Of a DNA stretch of 64,000 nt, positions 50,375 to 59,368 are shown in pieces. Under the pieces are notes generated by a model that saw nothing but the letters and a program-made list of their open reading frames with translations, ran no database searches and was not told the origin of the DNA. This DNA is from Mesorhizobium muleiense (GTDB lineage Bacteria; Pseudomonadota; Alphaproteobacteria; Rhizobiales; Rhizobiaceae). The stretch covers positions 93,108-157,107 of the forward strand of contig NZ_FNEE01000013.1 of assembly GCF_900099905.1 (NCBI RefSeq), in the 5' to 3' direction. The first letter of the stretch is position 1; every line of letters begins with the position of its first letter. Both the position numbers and the translations under genes were made by a program.

Positions 50375-50977
50375 ATGCTCGATATCGAAGTCATAGATCG
50401 GCCGAGCGCGGCCGCCGCCGCGTTGGAGCCCGTTCGGAGTCAACTCCTCTCAGAACTGCGCGAGCCGGCCTCGGCCGCTACCCTCGCCACACGCCTCGGC
50501 CTCAAGCGGCAGAAGATCAATTACCACCTGCATGCTCTGGAGGAGCACGGGCTCGTCCAGGTTGCAGACACGCGCAAGTGGGGTGGCCTGACGGAGCGGC
50601 TCATGGTGGCGAGCGCCACAAGCTATGTCGTCTCGACGACCGCGCTGGGTCCGGTCGGCGCCGATCCGAACCGCACCCCGGACCGCCTGTCGGCAAGCTA
50701 TCTCATTGCGCTCGGCGCTCGGCTGGTGCGGGAGATCGGAGCTCTCCAGCGCGCCGCCACCGATGCCGGCAAGCGCTTGGCGACCTTGGCGATCGACACC
50801 GAAATCCGCTTCCGCTCCGCCGCCGACCGCGCCTCGTTCACGCGCGAATTGACTGAGGCCATCACCACGCTGGCGGCACGCTATCACGACGAAACCGCGC
50901 CGCAGGGACGGTCGCATCGCCTTGTCGTGACGGCGCACCCCTCACCAGCCAAACCGCAAGGAAAGGAGGTTCAGTAA
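50375..50977 (+). CDS. ArsR-like winged-helix regulator
   Basis: A 200-residue regulator with an N-terminal ArsR/HTH_20 winged helix (RSQLLSELREPASAATLATR, then LGLKRQKINYHLHALEEHGL) and a helical C-terminal part. Such proteins usually lie beside an SRPBCC gene and control it. Here the sequence directly after it shows only an abortive start: GGGAGGAG before ATG 51041, then a frame without similarity. The usual partner seems to have been lost or cut off. Confidence 0.88.
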   Translation: MLDIEVIDRPSAAAAALEPVRSQLLSELREPASAATLATRLGLKRQKINYHLHALEEHGLVQVADTRKWGGLTERLMVASATSYVVSTTALGPVGADPNRTPDRLSASYLIALGARLVREIGALQRAATDAGKRLATLAIDTEIRFRSAADRASFTRELTEAITTLAARYHDETAPQGRSHRLVVTAHPSPAKPQGKEVQ

Positions 50978-51149
50978 AAAAGATGCTGCCGGCGATCGCT
51001 CGGTCGATGCAGCAAGCATCGCAAACGGGAGGAGCCAAAATGACGAACCTGGCTTGGAAAGCACTTCCCAACTCCCGCGGAGTAGCGCTGCAGGAGAAAC
51101 GCAATTGTCAGTTTCATCCACGCTGGCGGCGCCGACGAAGCTTTCCGAG
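50978..51149. other. Gap with a truncated gene start
   Basis: A strong ribosome-binding site (GGGAGGAG) precedes ATG 51041, and the first residues MTNLAWKALPNSRG look translated. The frame then runs antisense into the LysR gene without recognisable homology. It is probably the 5' end of a gene cut by rearrangement. Confidence 0.35.
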
Positions 51150-52118
51150 TTATGATTGCCGACTTCGTGCGGGCAAGCCGCTGGGGTGCTTCTGCGCAGT
51201 CTGCTCCGCAAGCAGATCGAAGAGCCATGCCACGCCCGCATCCATCATCGCGACCTTGGGAGCGACGGCGTTGAGCCGGAAGCCGGGCAACGGCAACGGG
51301 GCATCGAGGCTCAGCACGCCGAAACGCGCCGCATGCATGGCAACGAACCGCCGCGGCAGGGCCGAGATGAGGTCGGTCTCGGCGATGACGGCAAGCGCGA
51401 ACATGAAGTTCGGAACCGTCAACGCAACCCGTCGCGCCCGGCCTTGCTTGGCCAGTTGTTCATCCACGAAGCCGTAAGGATCGCCGCTGTCCGAGACGAC
51501 CAGATGCTGCATGCTGCAGTATCGCTCCAGGCTCGGATCACGCGCGAACGGATGTCCAGGGCGCATGGCAATTACAAAGTCTTCTTCGTAGATGCAGCGC
51601 TTTTCGAAGCGAGGCGGGATGTCATCGGACGGAATGATCGCGATGTCGATGGCGTGCGCCTCGAGATCGACAATCGCGCTCCGCCAGACGCGGGCTGGCG
51701 AGGGCAAGATCTGACGCACGCCGACGTCGATGCGTGGCGCAATCCGGCTGAGTTCGGCGAGGAGCGGGCGCAGGATCACGGCTGAGACACCGTCCGGTGC
51801 GCCGATTGCGAACCGGCGCATGGCCGTGGCGGGATCGAAGGGCGCGGCAGTCGCCATCACGCTGCGCACGCGCGCCAGAACGTCGGCGATCGGCGCGGCG
51901 AGTTCCGTTGCACGCGCCGTCGGCACCACGCCCTTGGGCGTTCTCAGGAACAGCGGATCGTTGAGGAGCCGGCGCAGCCGGCCGAGTCCGTGACTGACTG
52001 CCGATGGCGTCAGGTTAAGCCGGTCCGCCGCCCGGCCCACGTGGCCCTCTCCGAGCACGGCCTCGAAGAGGACGAGGAGATTGAGATCGGTGCGCGAAAG
52101 ATCAATTTCATTCAGCAT
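51150..52118 (-). CDS. LysR family regulator (NodD/SyrM-like group)
   Basis: A 322-residue LysR-type regulator. The N-terminus DLSRTDLNLLVLFEAVLGEG with the helix-turn-helix AADRLNLTPSAVSHGLGRLR is of the NodD/LeuO/SyrM-type subgroup. This type has the RTDLNLL opening. The effector domain is complete, with FALAVIAETDLISALPRRFV near the end. No target gene is divergent from it; its own upstream gap of 315 bp may be its only regulated region. Confidence 0.9.
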   Translation of the reverse strand: MLNEIDLSRTDLNLLVLFEAVLGEGHVGRAADRLNLTPSAVSHGLGRLRRLLNDPLFLRTPKGVVPTARATELAAPIADVLARVRSVMATAAPFDPATAMRRFAIGAPDGVSAVILRPLLAELSRIAPRIDVGVRQILPSPARVWRSAIVDLEAHAIDIAIIPSDDIPPRFEKRCIYEEDFVIAMRPGHPFARDPSLERYCSMQHLVVSDSGDPYGFVDEQLAKQGRARRVALTVPNFMFALAVIAETDLISALPRRFVAMHAARFGVLSLDAPLPLPGFRLNAVAPKVAMMDAGVAWLFDLLAEQTAQKHPSGLPARSRQS

Positions 52119-52433
52119 ATTCCTGAAATCATATCATTGGCTTCATCAAGATCAACATGCAGTTTTACCAGCTGAGCGGTGCATCGCTCGCCCGAACGGA
52201 GCCTGGCGGTGATGTTGCCGCGCTCTGAACCTTCCAAGGTTCAGCGTCGCCGCCGCCGTCCTTGCCGGTCGTCAAGATGATTGCCGCCAACTGATGATCG
52301 GCTACACGGCAACGAGGCGATGCGAGAGACGGTCTGGTTGGCGCATGACCCCTGAATCGAAATCGATTTCGCAAAGGATCATGCGCCAGATCAAAGTGCA
52401 GCTACCCAAAGGATGACAGCGTCCATCGTTGTG
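52119..52433. other. Intergenic region with palindromic repeat
   Basis: A 315-bp gap between the LysR start and the end of secDF. The last 100 bp hold a dispersed palindrome (52339-52388); the rest shows no feature. Confidence 0.4.
52339..52388. repeat. Palindromic intergenic repeat
   Basis: TGGCGCATGACCC (52339-52351) pairs with GGATCATGCGCCA (52376-52388) with one mismatch, and AATCGAAATCGATT lies in the loop. It is located 45 bp after the secDF stop and may act as its terminator. Confidence 0.5.
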
Positions 52434-54989
52434 TCACAAGGCCTGTTGCGCCGGCGGCTCTTTCGCCACTGCGGCTTCCTCTTGGCTGAGGGCGCCCGGC
52501 CGGAGCTTGAACAGGATCAGCAGCGGCCCGGCGACGAAGATGGAGGAATAGGTCCCGGCGAGGATGCCGAAGATCATTGCGACCGTGAAGGACTGGATCA
52601 CCTCGCCGCCCCAGATCGAAAGCGCCGCCAGCGCAAACAGCGTGGTCACGCCGGTCAGGACCGTTCGCGCCAGCGTCTGGTTCATCGACAGGTCGAGCAG
52701 CTCGGCAATCGGCATCCTTTTATAGCGGCGCAGATTCTCGCGGACCCGGTCATAGACGACAACCGTATCGTTGATGGAATAGCCGACAATAGTCAGGATC
52801 GCGGCAATCGAGGTCAAATTGAACTCTATGCCGGCGACGACGTAGAAGCCGACCATCAGGATCACGTCGTGGAACGTCGAAATGATGGCGCCGAGCCCGA
52901 ACTGCCACTCGAACCTGATCCAGATGTAGACGAGCATCGCCAGCAGCGAGGCGAACACGCCCATTGTGCCGTTGAACGCGAGTTCGGACGACACTGTCGG
53001 ACCGACGACCTCGATGCGGCGGAACTCGTAGTCGGTTTCGATCGCGCTTCTTACCTTCTCGACGGCGGACTGTTCGGCAACGTCGCCGCCCCCCTGGGTG
53101 CCGATGCGGATCAGCACATCCCGGGCCGAGCCGAACTCCTGCACCTGCACCTCACCCAGATCGAGACCCGTCAGTCGCTCACGGATGTCGCCGATGTCGG
53201 CCTGCTGGCCCTTTGCCTGCACCTCGATGCTCGAACCACCGCGGAAGTCGATGCCGTAGTTCATGCCGACAGTGAAGAACAGCACCGCCGAAGCGATCGA
53301 CAACAGCACGGACAGCGTGAAGGCGTATTTTCTGAATGCCATGAACGGCACCCGCGTGTCGTCGGGCACCAGGCGCATGACACCGGCGGGCATGGTTTTC
53401 GGCCGCTGCCGGCGAAGCCAGAACGCGACCAGCCAACGCGTCAGCGTGAACGCCGTGAACACGGTGGTGACGATACCGATGGCGAGGGTGACAGCAAACC
53501 CCTTGATCGGCCCCGAGCCGAGGAAGAACAGGATGACGGCGGCAATCAGCGTCGTCACATTGGCGTCGACGACAGTCGCCAGCGCCTGTTTGAACCCGGA
53601 ATCCATCGACTGCACGATCGAGCGCCCTTGGCGGTTCTCTTCGCGGACGCGCTCGAAGATGATGACGTTGGAATCGACCGCCATGCCCATCGTCAGCACG
53701 ATGCCGGCGATGCCAGGCAGCGTCAGCGTCGCCCCGAGCACGGACAGGACGGCGATGATCAGTGCGACGTTCGCCAGCAGCGCGATATTCGCGATCAGCC
53801 CCAGTCGCCCATAGGCGAACAGCATGAAGCCGACGACGAGGACCCCGGCGATGATTGCCGCGAACTGGCCCGCCTCGATGGAATCGCTGCCGAGGCTCGG
53901 ACCGACGGTGCGCTCCTCGACGATGGTGAGGTCGGCAGGCAGTGCACCGGCGCGCAGCAGGACCGCAAGATCGTTCGCGCTCTCCACCGTGAAACTGCCG
54001 GATATCTGCCCGGTGCCGCCCAGGATCGGTTCGCGGATCTGCGGCGCGGAGATCACCTCGTTGTCGAGGATGATCGCGAACAGGCGCCCGACATTGGCCT
54101 GGGTAGCCTGACCGAAGCGGGTGGCGCCGCGGCTGTCGAAGCGAAACGAGACCACCGGCTCGTTGGTGCGCTGGTCGAAGGTTGCCTGCGCATCGACAAG
54201 GTTTTCGCCGGAAACGATGATCCGGTTCTCGATCAGATGCGGAACCCGCGGCTCTTCCGTCGAATACATCACCGTCGAGCCCGCCGGCGGGCGGCCGGAG
54301 ATCGCCTCCTCGACCGGGATCGACTGGTCGACCATCTGGAAGGTCAGCTTGGCCGTCTGTCCGAGGATATCCTTCAGCCGCTGCGGATCCTGCAGGCCCG
54401 GCACCTGGACCATGATGCGGTCCGATCCCTGGCGCTGGATGATCGGCTCGGTCGTGCCGAGTTCGTTGACGCGCCGGCTCACCACCTCGATCGATTGCGT
54501 CAGCGCCGCGGCGATCCGGTAATCGATCCCGGCTTCGGTCAGCGTGAAGCGCAGCAGGCCCGGTTCCGGCTCGGTCATCTCCATCTCGGTCACCGAGCCG
54601 CTCATGAACATGCCCGTCGAGATCGGCTGCGCCAGTCTTTCGAGCGCGGTCTTCGCAGCTTCGATCTGGCCTTGGTCGCGAATGCGGACCTGGATGGAAT
54701 TGGCGGTGCCGGCAAGCCCGGTATAGCCGATCTGGGCATCGCGCAGCGATGTGCGGACCTCGTCGCGTGCCGATTCGAGGCGTTCGTTGGCAAGGTCCTG
54801 CCTATCGATCTGGAGCAGGATGTGCGAGCCACCCTGCAGGTCGAGGCCCAGCGTCAGCTGCTGCTTTGGCAGCCAATTCGGCAGCGATGCCAGAGTGGGG
54901 GCGGGAACCAGATTGGGAGCTGCGTAAAGAATACCGGCCAGGACCGTCAGCCAGATGAGAATGGTCTTCCAGCGCGAAAAATGCAGCAT
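52434..54989 (-). CDS. secDF: Fused protein-export subunit SecDF
   Basis: An 851-residue single-chain SecD-SecF protein, a proton-driven accessory of the Sec translocase. The SecD half starts with a membrane helix (ILIWLTVLAGILYAAPN), the GLDLQGGSHILLQI signature and a large periplasmic domain with RQGSDRIMVQVPGLQDP. Five membrane helices follow. The SecF half has GIDFRGGSSIEV (near residue 580) and six helices. No yajC is adjacent, although secD and yajC are normally neighbours. SecD and SecF are separate in E. coli. It is unusual to see it between accessory genes. Confidence 0.95.
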   Translation of the reverse strand: MLHFSRWKTILIWLTVLAGILYAAPNLVPAPTLASLPNWLPKQQLTLGLDLQGGSHILLQIDRQDLANERLESARDEVRTSLRDAQIGYTGLAGTANSIQVRIRDQGQIEAAKTALERLAQPISTGMFMSGSVTEMEMTEPEPGLLRFTLTEAGIDYRIAAALTQSIEVVSRRVNELGTTEPIIQRQGSDRIMVQVPGLQDPQRLKDILGQTAKLTFQMVDQSIPVEEAISGRPPAGSTVMYSTEEPRVPHLIENRIIVSGENLVDAQATFDQRTNEPVVSFRFDSRGATRFGQATQANVGRLFAIILDNEVISAPQIREPILGGTGQISGSFTVESANDLAVLLRAGALPADLTIVEERTVGPSLGSDSIEAGQFAAIIAGVLVVGFMLFAYGRLGLIANIALLANVALIIAVLSVLGATLTLPGIAGIVLTMGMAVDSNVIIFERVREENRQGRSIVQSMDSGFKQALATVVDANVTTLIAAVILFFLGSGPIKGFAVTLAIGIVTTVFTAFTLTRWLVAFWLRRQRPKTMPAGVMRLVPDDTRVPFMAFRKYAFTLSVLLSIASAVLFFTVGMNYGIDFRGGSSIEVQAKGQQADIGDIRERLTGLDLGEVQVQEFGSARDVLIRIGTQGGGDVAEQSAVEKVRSAIETDYEFRRIEVVGPTVSSELAFNGTMGVFASLLAMLVYIWIRFEWQFGLGAIISTFHDVILMVGFYVVAGIEFNLTSIAAILTIVGYSINDTVVVYDRVRENLRRYKRMPIAELLDLSMNQTLARTVLTGVTTLFALAALSIWGGEVIQSFTVAMIFGILAGTYSSIFVAGPLLILFKLRPGALSQEEAAVAKEPPAQQAL

Positions 54990-55125
54990 GTTCTTGTCCG
55001 TTCAGCCCATATCGGGCGCAAACCGCCTCCGACAAGAGCTTTGGCGTTCCGATCGGCGAGCAACTCGACGAACGGAACGCGATGTGAAAGTTTTGGAGTC
55101 CAGGGCCGCAGTCGCGCGGCCAGGT

Positions 55126-55530
55126 TCACGCCGTGAGAAGCGGAGGCGCGCGCGCATCAAAGGCGCGGATCGGCGACAGCTTTGGCTGGTCTTCAGACCC
55201 TGCACCAAACAGTGCGGCTGACGCGGATTCGGGCGGCAGCCGCAAATCCGCGATAATGCAAAACGGTTTGCCATCTCTCGCAATGACAGGTGTCTTGACA
55301 CGGGAAGTCTCAGCACCGACGTGGCGCGCAATACTGCGGGCAAGGACAGTCGGGTGTGTGACTGGCTCGGTCGCGCCGATTTGGCCTTCGGCAAGGTCGT
55401 GCGCAACCTGGTCGGCTGTTGCCGCAGGAATGATCCAGATCAGAAAGAGCAGCCAAGCCAGCAGCCGCAGACCGGCACCCAGGCTGAGCAGGACGCCGGG
55501 CCCGGCCCGTCCTCGGCCGCCTCGTCTCAT
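55126..55530 (-). CDS. Hypothetical exported protein
   Basis: A 134-residue reading frame starting MRRGGRGRAGPGVLLSLGAG, with a hydrophobic helix (LLAWLLFLIWIIPAATA) followed by a plausible signal cleavage site and a 95-residue soluble part containing a VIARDGKPFCIIADLRLPPE segment. No family is recognised. It is on the same strand as secDF, 137 bp before it. The opposite strand is also open, so the gene is not secure. Confidence 0.4.
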   Translation of the reverse strand: MRRGGRGRAGPGVLLSLGAGLRLLAWLLFLIWIIPAATADQVAHDLAEGQIGATEPVTHPTVLARSIARHVGAETSRVKTPVIARDGKPFCIIADLRLPPESASAALFGAGSEDQPKLSPIRAFDARAPPLLTA

Positions 55531-55695
55531 CCCATCGCTACGGCTTTCATACACTGCGACCAATACGCTTTCGCTTTCGTTGCCTCGGTAAGCGGCGAGC
55601 CGCTTTCCTGGTCTCACTATAGCACTTGCGTTGCGAATTGAAGCGCAGCTTTCACGTACTCAAAGGGTAAGTCAGTTGGCCGATCGGTTGGCAGC

Positions 55696-56000
55696 CTACC
55701 GCTTCTCGATTAACCGGACATAGTCTTGCAGGATACCGCTCCAGCTACGATCGGATTCGAAGATCTCACGCACCGCTTCACCGGCCGCGCCCATGTTCTC
55801 AAGCTGACGATGCTCGAGCTCGACGCGAGTCGCGTTCTCGCCGGCCTCGGAGAACTTGACCTCGACTTCGGTCAGCAGCGACGGATCATATTGCCAGTCG
55901 GCGCGAATCCGCCATGCCAGGACGATGCGGTTTGGCGGTTCCCAGGCCAGCACTTCGCCCCAGTCGCATTCCGTCCCATCCTCGCCACCGATATCAGCAT
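55696..56000 (-). pseudogene. Truncated SRPBCC (AHSA1-like) gene
   Basis: The C-terminal half of an AHSA1-type protein is present: IGGEDGTECDWGEVLAWEPP, then NRIVLAWRIRADWQYDPSLL and the end WSGILQDYVRLIEKR. It corresponds to about residues 65-160 of the intact paralogue at 25548-26030. The N-terminal half is absent, and upstream sequence changes to unrelated material at about 56000. It may be the lost partner of an ArsR gene such as that at 50375. Confidence 0.7.
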
Positions 56001-56087
56001 GTATTCCAAGGCGATGGCGGCAAGCGGCGTCGCTATTGCGAGATTATCGATCGGCTGGTGGCGCACGGGCTGGCACGCGCTGGTCGA

Positions 56088-56456
56088 TCAGCTTGACCGT
56101 GCCAACGGCCCAAAAAAGCCGATGATACGCGTTATTCGCTTATGACCAGGGTCGAGGAAGGCTATGTCCAAACCCTCAGGGAAGGACGATCGATCAGGCA
56201 TCACAAACTTCCACGCAAAGCGTGCGATCCCATGATGAACATCCACGTCACTTGTCCGTAGGATGCGGGCACCGGGACGCTTGGCCAGAACTCTTGCGAT
56301 GTGCGCGAGCAGTTCTTCCGCGCCAGTCGTATGGACTGTAGGGTCTGTGTATGTCGCGCCATCGCTCCAGATCGGTAACAGCAATGCCCGCCGCTGCTCG
56401 GCGTTCTGATCGGACCAAGCAGCACAATACGAATCGATGAGAAGCGTCAAAGGCAT
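56088..56456 (-). CDS. SnoaL/NTF2-like domain protein
   Basis: A 122-residue single-domain protein of the NTF2-like superfamily, as shown by LLIDSYCAAWSDQNAEQRRA, WSDGATYTDPTVHTTGAEEL and the end FLDPGHKRITRIIGFFGPLA. Related proteins bind or isomerise small molecules; no catalytic residue can be named. It lies between a truncated SRPBCC gene and an NAD(P)-oxidoreductase on the same strand. Confidence 0.82.
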   Translation of the reverse strand: MPLTLLIDSYCAAWSDQNAEQRRALLLPIWSDGATYTDPTVHTTGAEELLAHIARVLAKRPGARILRTSDVDVHHGIARFAWKFVMPDRSSFPEGLDIAFLDPGHKRITRIIGFFGPLARSS

Positions 56457-56573
56457 TCTATTCCCCCAAGTAGGTCACTGGTCTGACCGGCCCATGCTCG
56501 GACAACACAGCCCGAACCCGCTGGCTGACGGCAAAGCGTGGTCGGCCTCAATAAGGCCGGAGACCAAATCCGC

Positions 56574-57506
56574 TCAGCCAGTCAGAAGGGATCCGCCTCG
56601 CACTCCAGATCGGAGAGATCTCTTATCCGGACTTCCCAGAAATTGCGACAACGCTGCGAAATCATCATGTAAGTGGCCAGCTGCAATCGCCCGTTGGAAG
56701 ATCGCGTCGTAACCGTCGGCCACAGAGCGGTCGATCTTGCGCGCCTCCATCAGCTCCAAAAGATGCTGGAATGCGCCGTAATGCGGGGAGATCGACGAGA
56801 GCGTCTCATCGTCGCTGGCAAAACGGCCAGCATCCGTTCGCTTGATCAGGTCGGCGACAAGCCCGTCAACAACAGGCGCTGTTGCGGTCCACTGCCGAGC
56901 CAACTCGCCGAGGTCGATCTCTTCGGCCTGGCTCACGGCGATCGCGTGCAGCGTGCCGAACAGCGCGCCCCACATGAGAGCAAGCAGCGCGCTATCAAGT
57001 GCGTTCGCACGTCCCGGCTCTTCCCCGATATGCTGGACATTGCCGCCCAAGGCACGAAACATCTCCTCGTTCGCGTCGAAAGCCTGCCTTGGCCCCGAGA
57101 TCAGTATCGTCCCGGCATCTGTGCCGATGAAATCCGGCGTGGCCATGATTGCGCCATCGAGATAGCTGGCTCCGTGCTCGGCAAACCATTCAGCGGCTTC
57201 ACGTGCGCCATGCGGCGTTCCCGAAGTGAGTTCCACGACCAGCTTGCCGCGAATAGCTGAAGCAACAGCATCGTCGTGCAGAACTGCAGCGGTTGCCTGG
57301 TAGTCGCTTACGTTCACAATGACAATTTCAGCCGCATTGACAGCTTCCAGGACGGACCCCGCGACAGTGGCGCCGAGCGTGGCCAGCGGTTCGGCCTTCT
57401 GTTTCGTCCTGTTCCAGACCGTCGTCCGATATCCCGACCGGAGCAGGGCGCGGGCGAGCGCCGATCCCATACGACCCGTCCCGACAACGCTGATTGAAAG
57501 CTTCAT
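56574..57506 (-). CDS. NAD(P)-dependent oxidoreductase (beta-hydroxyacid dehydrogenase/imine reductase type)
   Basis: A 310-residue Rossmann dehydrogenase of the 6-phosphogluconate/hydroxyisobutyrate group. The nucleotide motif is VVGTGRMGSALARALL, followed by TTVWNRTKQKAEPL, a substrate stretch (YLDGAIMATPDFIGTDAGTI) and a helical C-terminal domain. The usual catalytic Lys region is not clear, as in imine reductases, so that activity is possible. ATG at 57506 has GGAG eight bases upstream. It is divergent from an HxlR gene that probably controls it. Confidence 0.88.
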   Translation of the reverse strand: MKLSISVVGTGRMGSALARALLRSGYRTTVWNRTKQKAEPLATLGATVAGSVLEAVNAAEIVIVNVSDYQATAAVLHDDAVASAIRGKLVVELTSGTPHGAREAAEWFAEHGASYLDGAIMATPDFIGTDAGTILISGPRQAFDANEEMFRALGGNVQHIGEEPGRANALDSALLALMWGALFGTLHAIAVSQAEEIDLGELARQWTATAPVVDGLVADLIKRTDAGRFASDDETLSSISPHYGAFQHLLELMEARKIDRSVADGYDAIFQRAIAAGHLHDDFAALSQFLGSPDKRSLRSGVRGGSLLTG

Positions 57507-57613
57507 TGCAACACTCCATACCAATAGACGCCAATAGGCGAGCGGCGCCATGGTTTTGCCGTCAAGGGCAGAGGTATGTCGGAGTGAATGGGGCGCACAA
57601 TACGCACCTGGAG

Positions 57614-57625
57614 GTAAGTGGTTAC
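57614..57625. promoter_or_regulatory. Candidate HxlR operator, copy 2
   Basis: GTAAGTGGTTAC followed by CGGTAAGGAG is the same arrangement as at 45652-45663. It lies between the NAD(P)-oxidoreductase and HxlR genes, closer to HxlR, within the leader before its ribosome-binding site. Confidence 0.55.
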
Positions 57626-57645
57626 CCAACGGTAAGGAGAGCATC

Positions 57646-58275
57646 ATGAATGAGCCGACGGGCAATTGCGGCTTCGCAACGGCGATCAAGGCGATCGAAG
57701 GGAAGTGGAAAGTGGATATTCTTTGTGAGCTTGGAACGGCGTCTCGCAGGTTCGGCCGATTGAGGCAATCCATTCCGGCGATCAGTGAAAAGATGCTGAC
57801 GCAGCAATTACGCGAACTGGAGGCTGACGGGCTTGTGAACCGAGAAGTCTATCCGGGATCGCCGACCAAGGTCGTCTATTCGTTGACAGAAAGCGGAGCG
57901 GCGCTCAATGCTGGAGCAGAGGCGTTATGCCGTTGGGGTGAGCAATTCCCTCCCGCACCAATGCTTAAGGATGCCGTTCGCCATGCGAGTTGGAAGTTGG
58001 CTCATGGCGCTTCGCCCTCGGCCGGAAACAGCGACAGCCAATACCGGGCGATATCGTTGCGGCGCATGAAGACGGCGAAACTGTATGTCAATCCGCAGAA
58101 CTCTGGACACAAGGATGCCGATCCACCACGCCAGGCGACAATTTCGGGGCCACCGCCCTTTGCGGGGCGCTTGTCTGGCTTGGAGCGGCATCAGTACGGC
58201 GTTTGCATTGACGGAAGTCTGGAGGTGCTCAGCTGGCTGTCAGTCCGTGTGTGCGCCCAGGCGCCACGGCACTGA
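57646..58275 (+). CDS. HxlR family regulator with unusual C-terminal tail
   Basis: A 209-residue frame. Residues 1-103 are a complete HxlR winged helix (IKAIEGKWKVDILCELGTAS, then SIPAISEKMLTQQLRELEAD and GSPTKVVYSLTESG). The remaining 106 residues have no recognisable domain, and the last 47 bases overlap the 3' end of the convergent LacI gene. HxlR proteins are normally 100-150 residues, so the natural stop has probably been lost and translation runs into foreign sequence. AAGGAGA precedes the ATG. Confidence 0.85.
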   Translation: MNEPTGNCGFATAIKAIEGKWKVDILCELGTASRRFGRLRQSIPAISEKMLTQQLRELEADGLVNREVYPGSPTKVVYSLTESGAALNAGAEALCRWGEQFPPAPMLKDAVRHASWKLAHGASPSAGNSDSQYRAISLRRMKTAKLYVNPQNSGHKDADPPRQATISGPPPFAGRLSGLERHQYGVCIDGSLEVLSWLSVRVCAQAPRH

Positions 58276-59368
58276 CCGATTCCCGCTCGACCAGCGGGCA
58301 TTCAAGCTTGGTAATGGGGTAGCGGCCGCGGCCGGGCGGTGCAGGGACTTCCAATTGCTCGATCGCCCATTGCCCCATCGCCATATGCGGCAGGATCGAC
58401 GTCGTCAAAGGTGGGAACAGATGCCGGGCGATTTCCTCGTCGTCATAGCCGATCACGGAAATATCCCCAGGGATGTGCAGGCCGGCTTCCTTCAGCGCTT
58501 CGTAGCAGCCGATCGCGGTTCGGTCGTTCTGGCAGAAGATTGCGGTTGGGCGGTCCTTGAGCGCCAGAAGCTTGACGGTCGCGGCGTAGCCGGCGCTCGC
58601 TGACCAGTCGCCCTCGACCACCAGCTCCGCATCGAACGGGATGTCGGCCGTCGCCAGCGCCCGGCGGTAGCCCTTCAGCCGATCCTGCGCCGCCTGCATC
58701 CACGGCTCGCCGGTGATGGTGGCGATGCGGCGGTGGCCATGGCTGATCAGGTGGCGGGTGGAACTCTGCCCGCCGGCGATTTCGCTCGGCACCACGGCGG
58801 GGAAGGCGTAGTCGGCGGTATAGCAATTGAGCAGGATGACCGGGATATCGAGGTCGTAGAGATAGTCGGGCGCGGCGATCTCGCGCGTGAAGATGGTCAT
58901 GTAGATCAGCGCCGAAATGCCTCGCTTGGTCAGTGCCGCAATCGCGCGCGGCTCCATGACGGAATCACCCAAAGTCTGAGCGACCAGCACGACGTTCCCG
59001 GCATTCCACGAGGCTTGGCGCGCTCCTTCTATGGCGACGACTGCCTCGGGACTGGTCGCCAGTTGATCGACTGCGAAGCCGATCACCCCGTCCAGCCCTT
59101 CGAACGAGGCGATAGGGCTGCGAAGAGCAGAGAAGGCTGGTGGCGCATAGCCGAGACCCCGCGCGGCCTCAATCACCCGATCGCGGGTCTGCTGCGAGAG
59201 CCTTATGCCCGGCGTGTTGTTGAGGACGAACGAAACCGTTGCCTGCGAGCAGCCGGCGGCCCTGGCGATATCGGTCATGGTGACGCGACTCTTGGGATTC
59301 TTGGCCGATGGCTTTCGGCGCCGGGAGGCTTCGAGGGCAGGATCGCGCAGATCCGTTGGTTCGCTCAT
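58229..59368 (-). CDS. LacI family transcriptional regulator
   Basis: A 379-residue sugar-type repressor. The helix-turn-helix and hinge are VTMTDIARAAGCSQATVSFV, then LNNTPGIRLSQQTRDRVIEA. A periplasmic-binding-protein-like effector domain follows (GVIGFAVDQLATSPEAVVAI to DDEEIARHLFPPLTTS). ATG at 59368 (MSEPTDL) or 59383 may start it. It is divergent from the sugar ABC operon across 578 bp and is the likely regulator of that operon. Confidence 0.93.
   Translation of the reverse strand: MSEPTDLRDPALEASRRRKPSAKNPKSRVTMTDIARAAGCSQATVSFVLNNTPGIRLSQQTRDRVIEAARGLGYAPPAFSALRSPIASFEGLDGVIGFAVDQLATSPEAVVAIEGARQASWNAGNVVLVAQTLGDSVMEPRAIAALTKRGISALIYMTIFTREIAAPDYLYDLDIPVILLNCYTADYAFPAVVPSEIAGGQSSTRHLISHGHRRIATITGEPWMQAAQDRLKGYRRALATADIPFDAELVVEGDWSASAGYAATVKLLALKDRPTAIFCQNDRTAIGCYEALKEAGLHIPGDISVIGYDDEEIARHLFPPLTTSILPHMAMGQWAIEQLEVPAPPGRGRYPITKLECPLVERESVSAVAPGRTHGLTAS

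Noticed and set aside
52413..55136. A 907-codon open frame on the plus strand opposite secDF
   Set aside because: It is rich in Asp, Arg, Gln and His with no fold or motif, as expected for the antisense of a high-GC gene. The minus strand encodes an unmistakable SecDF.
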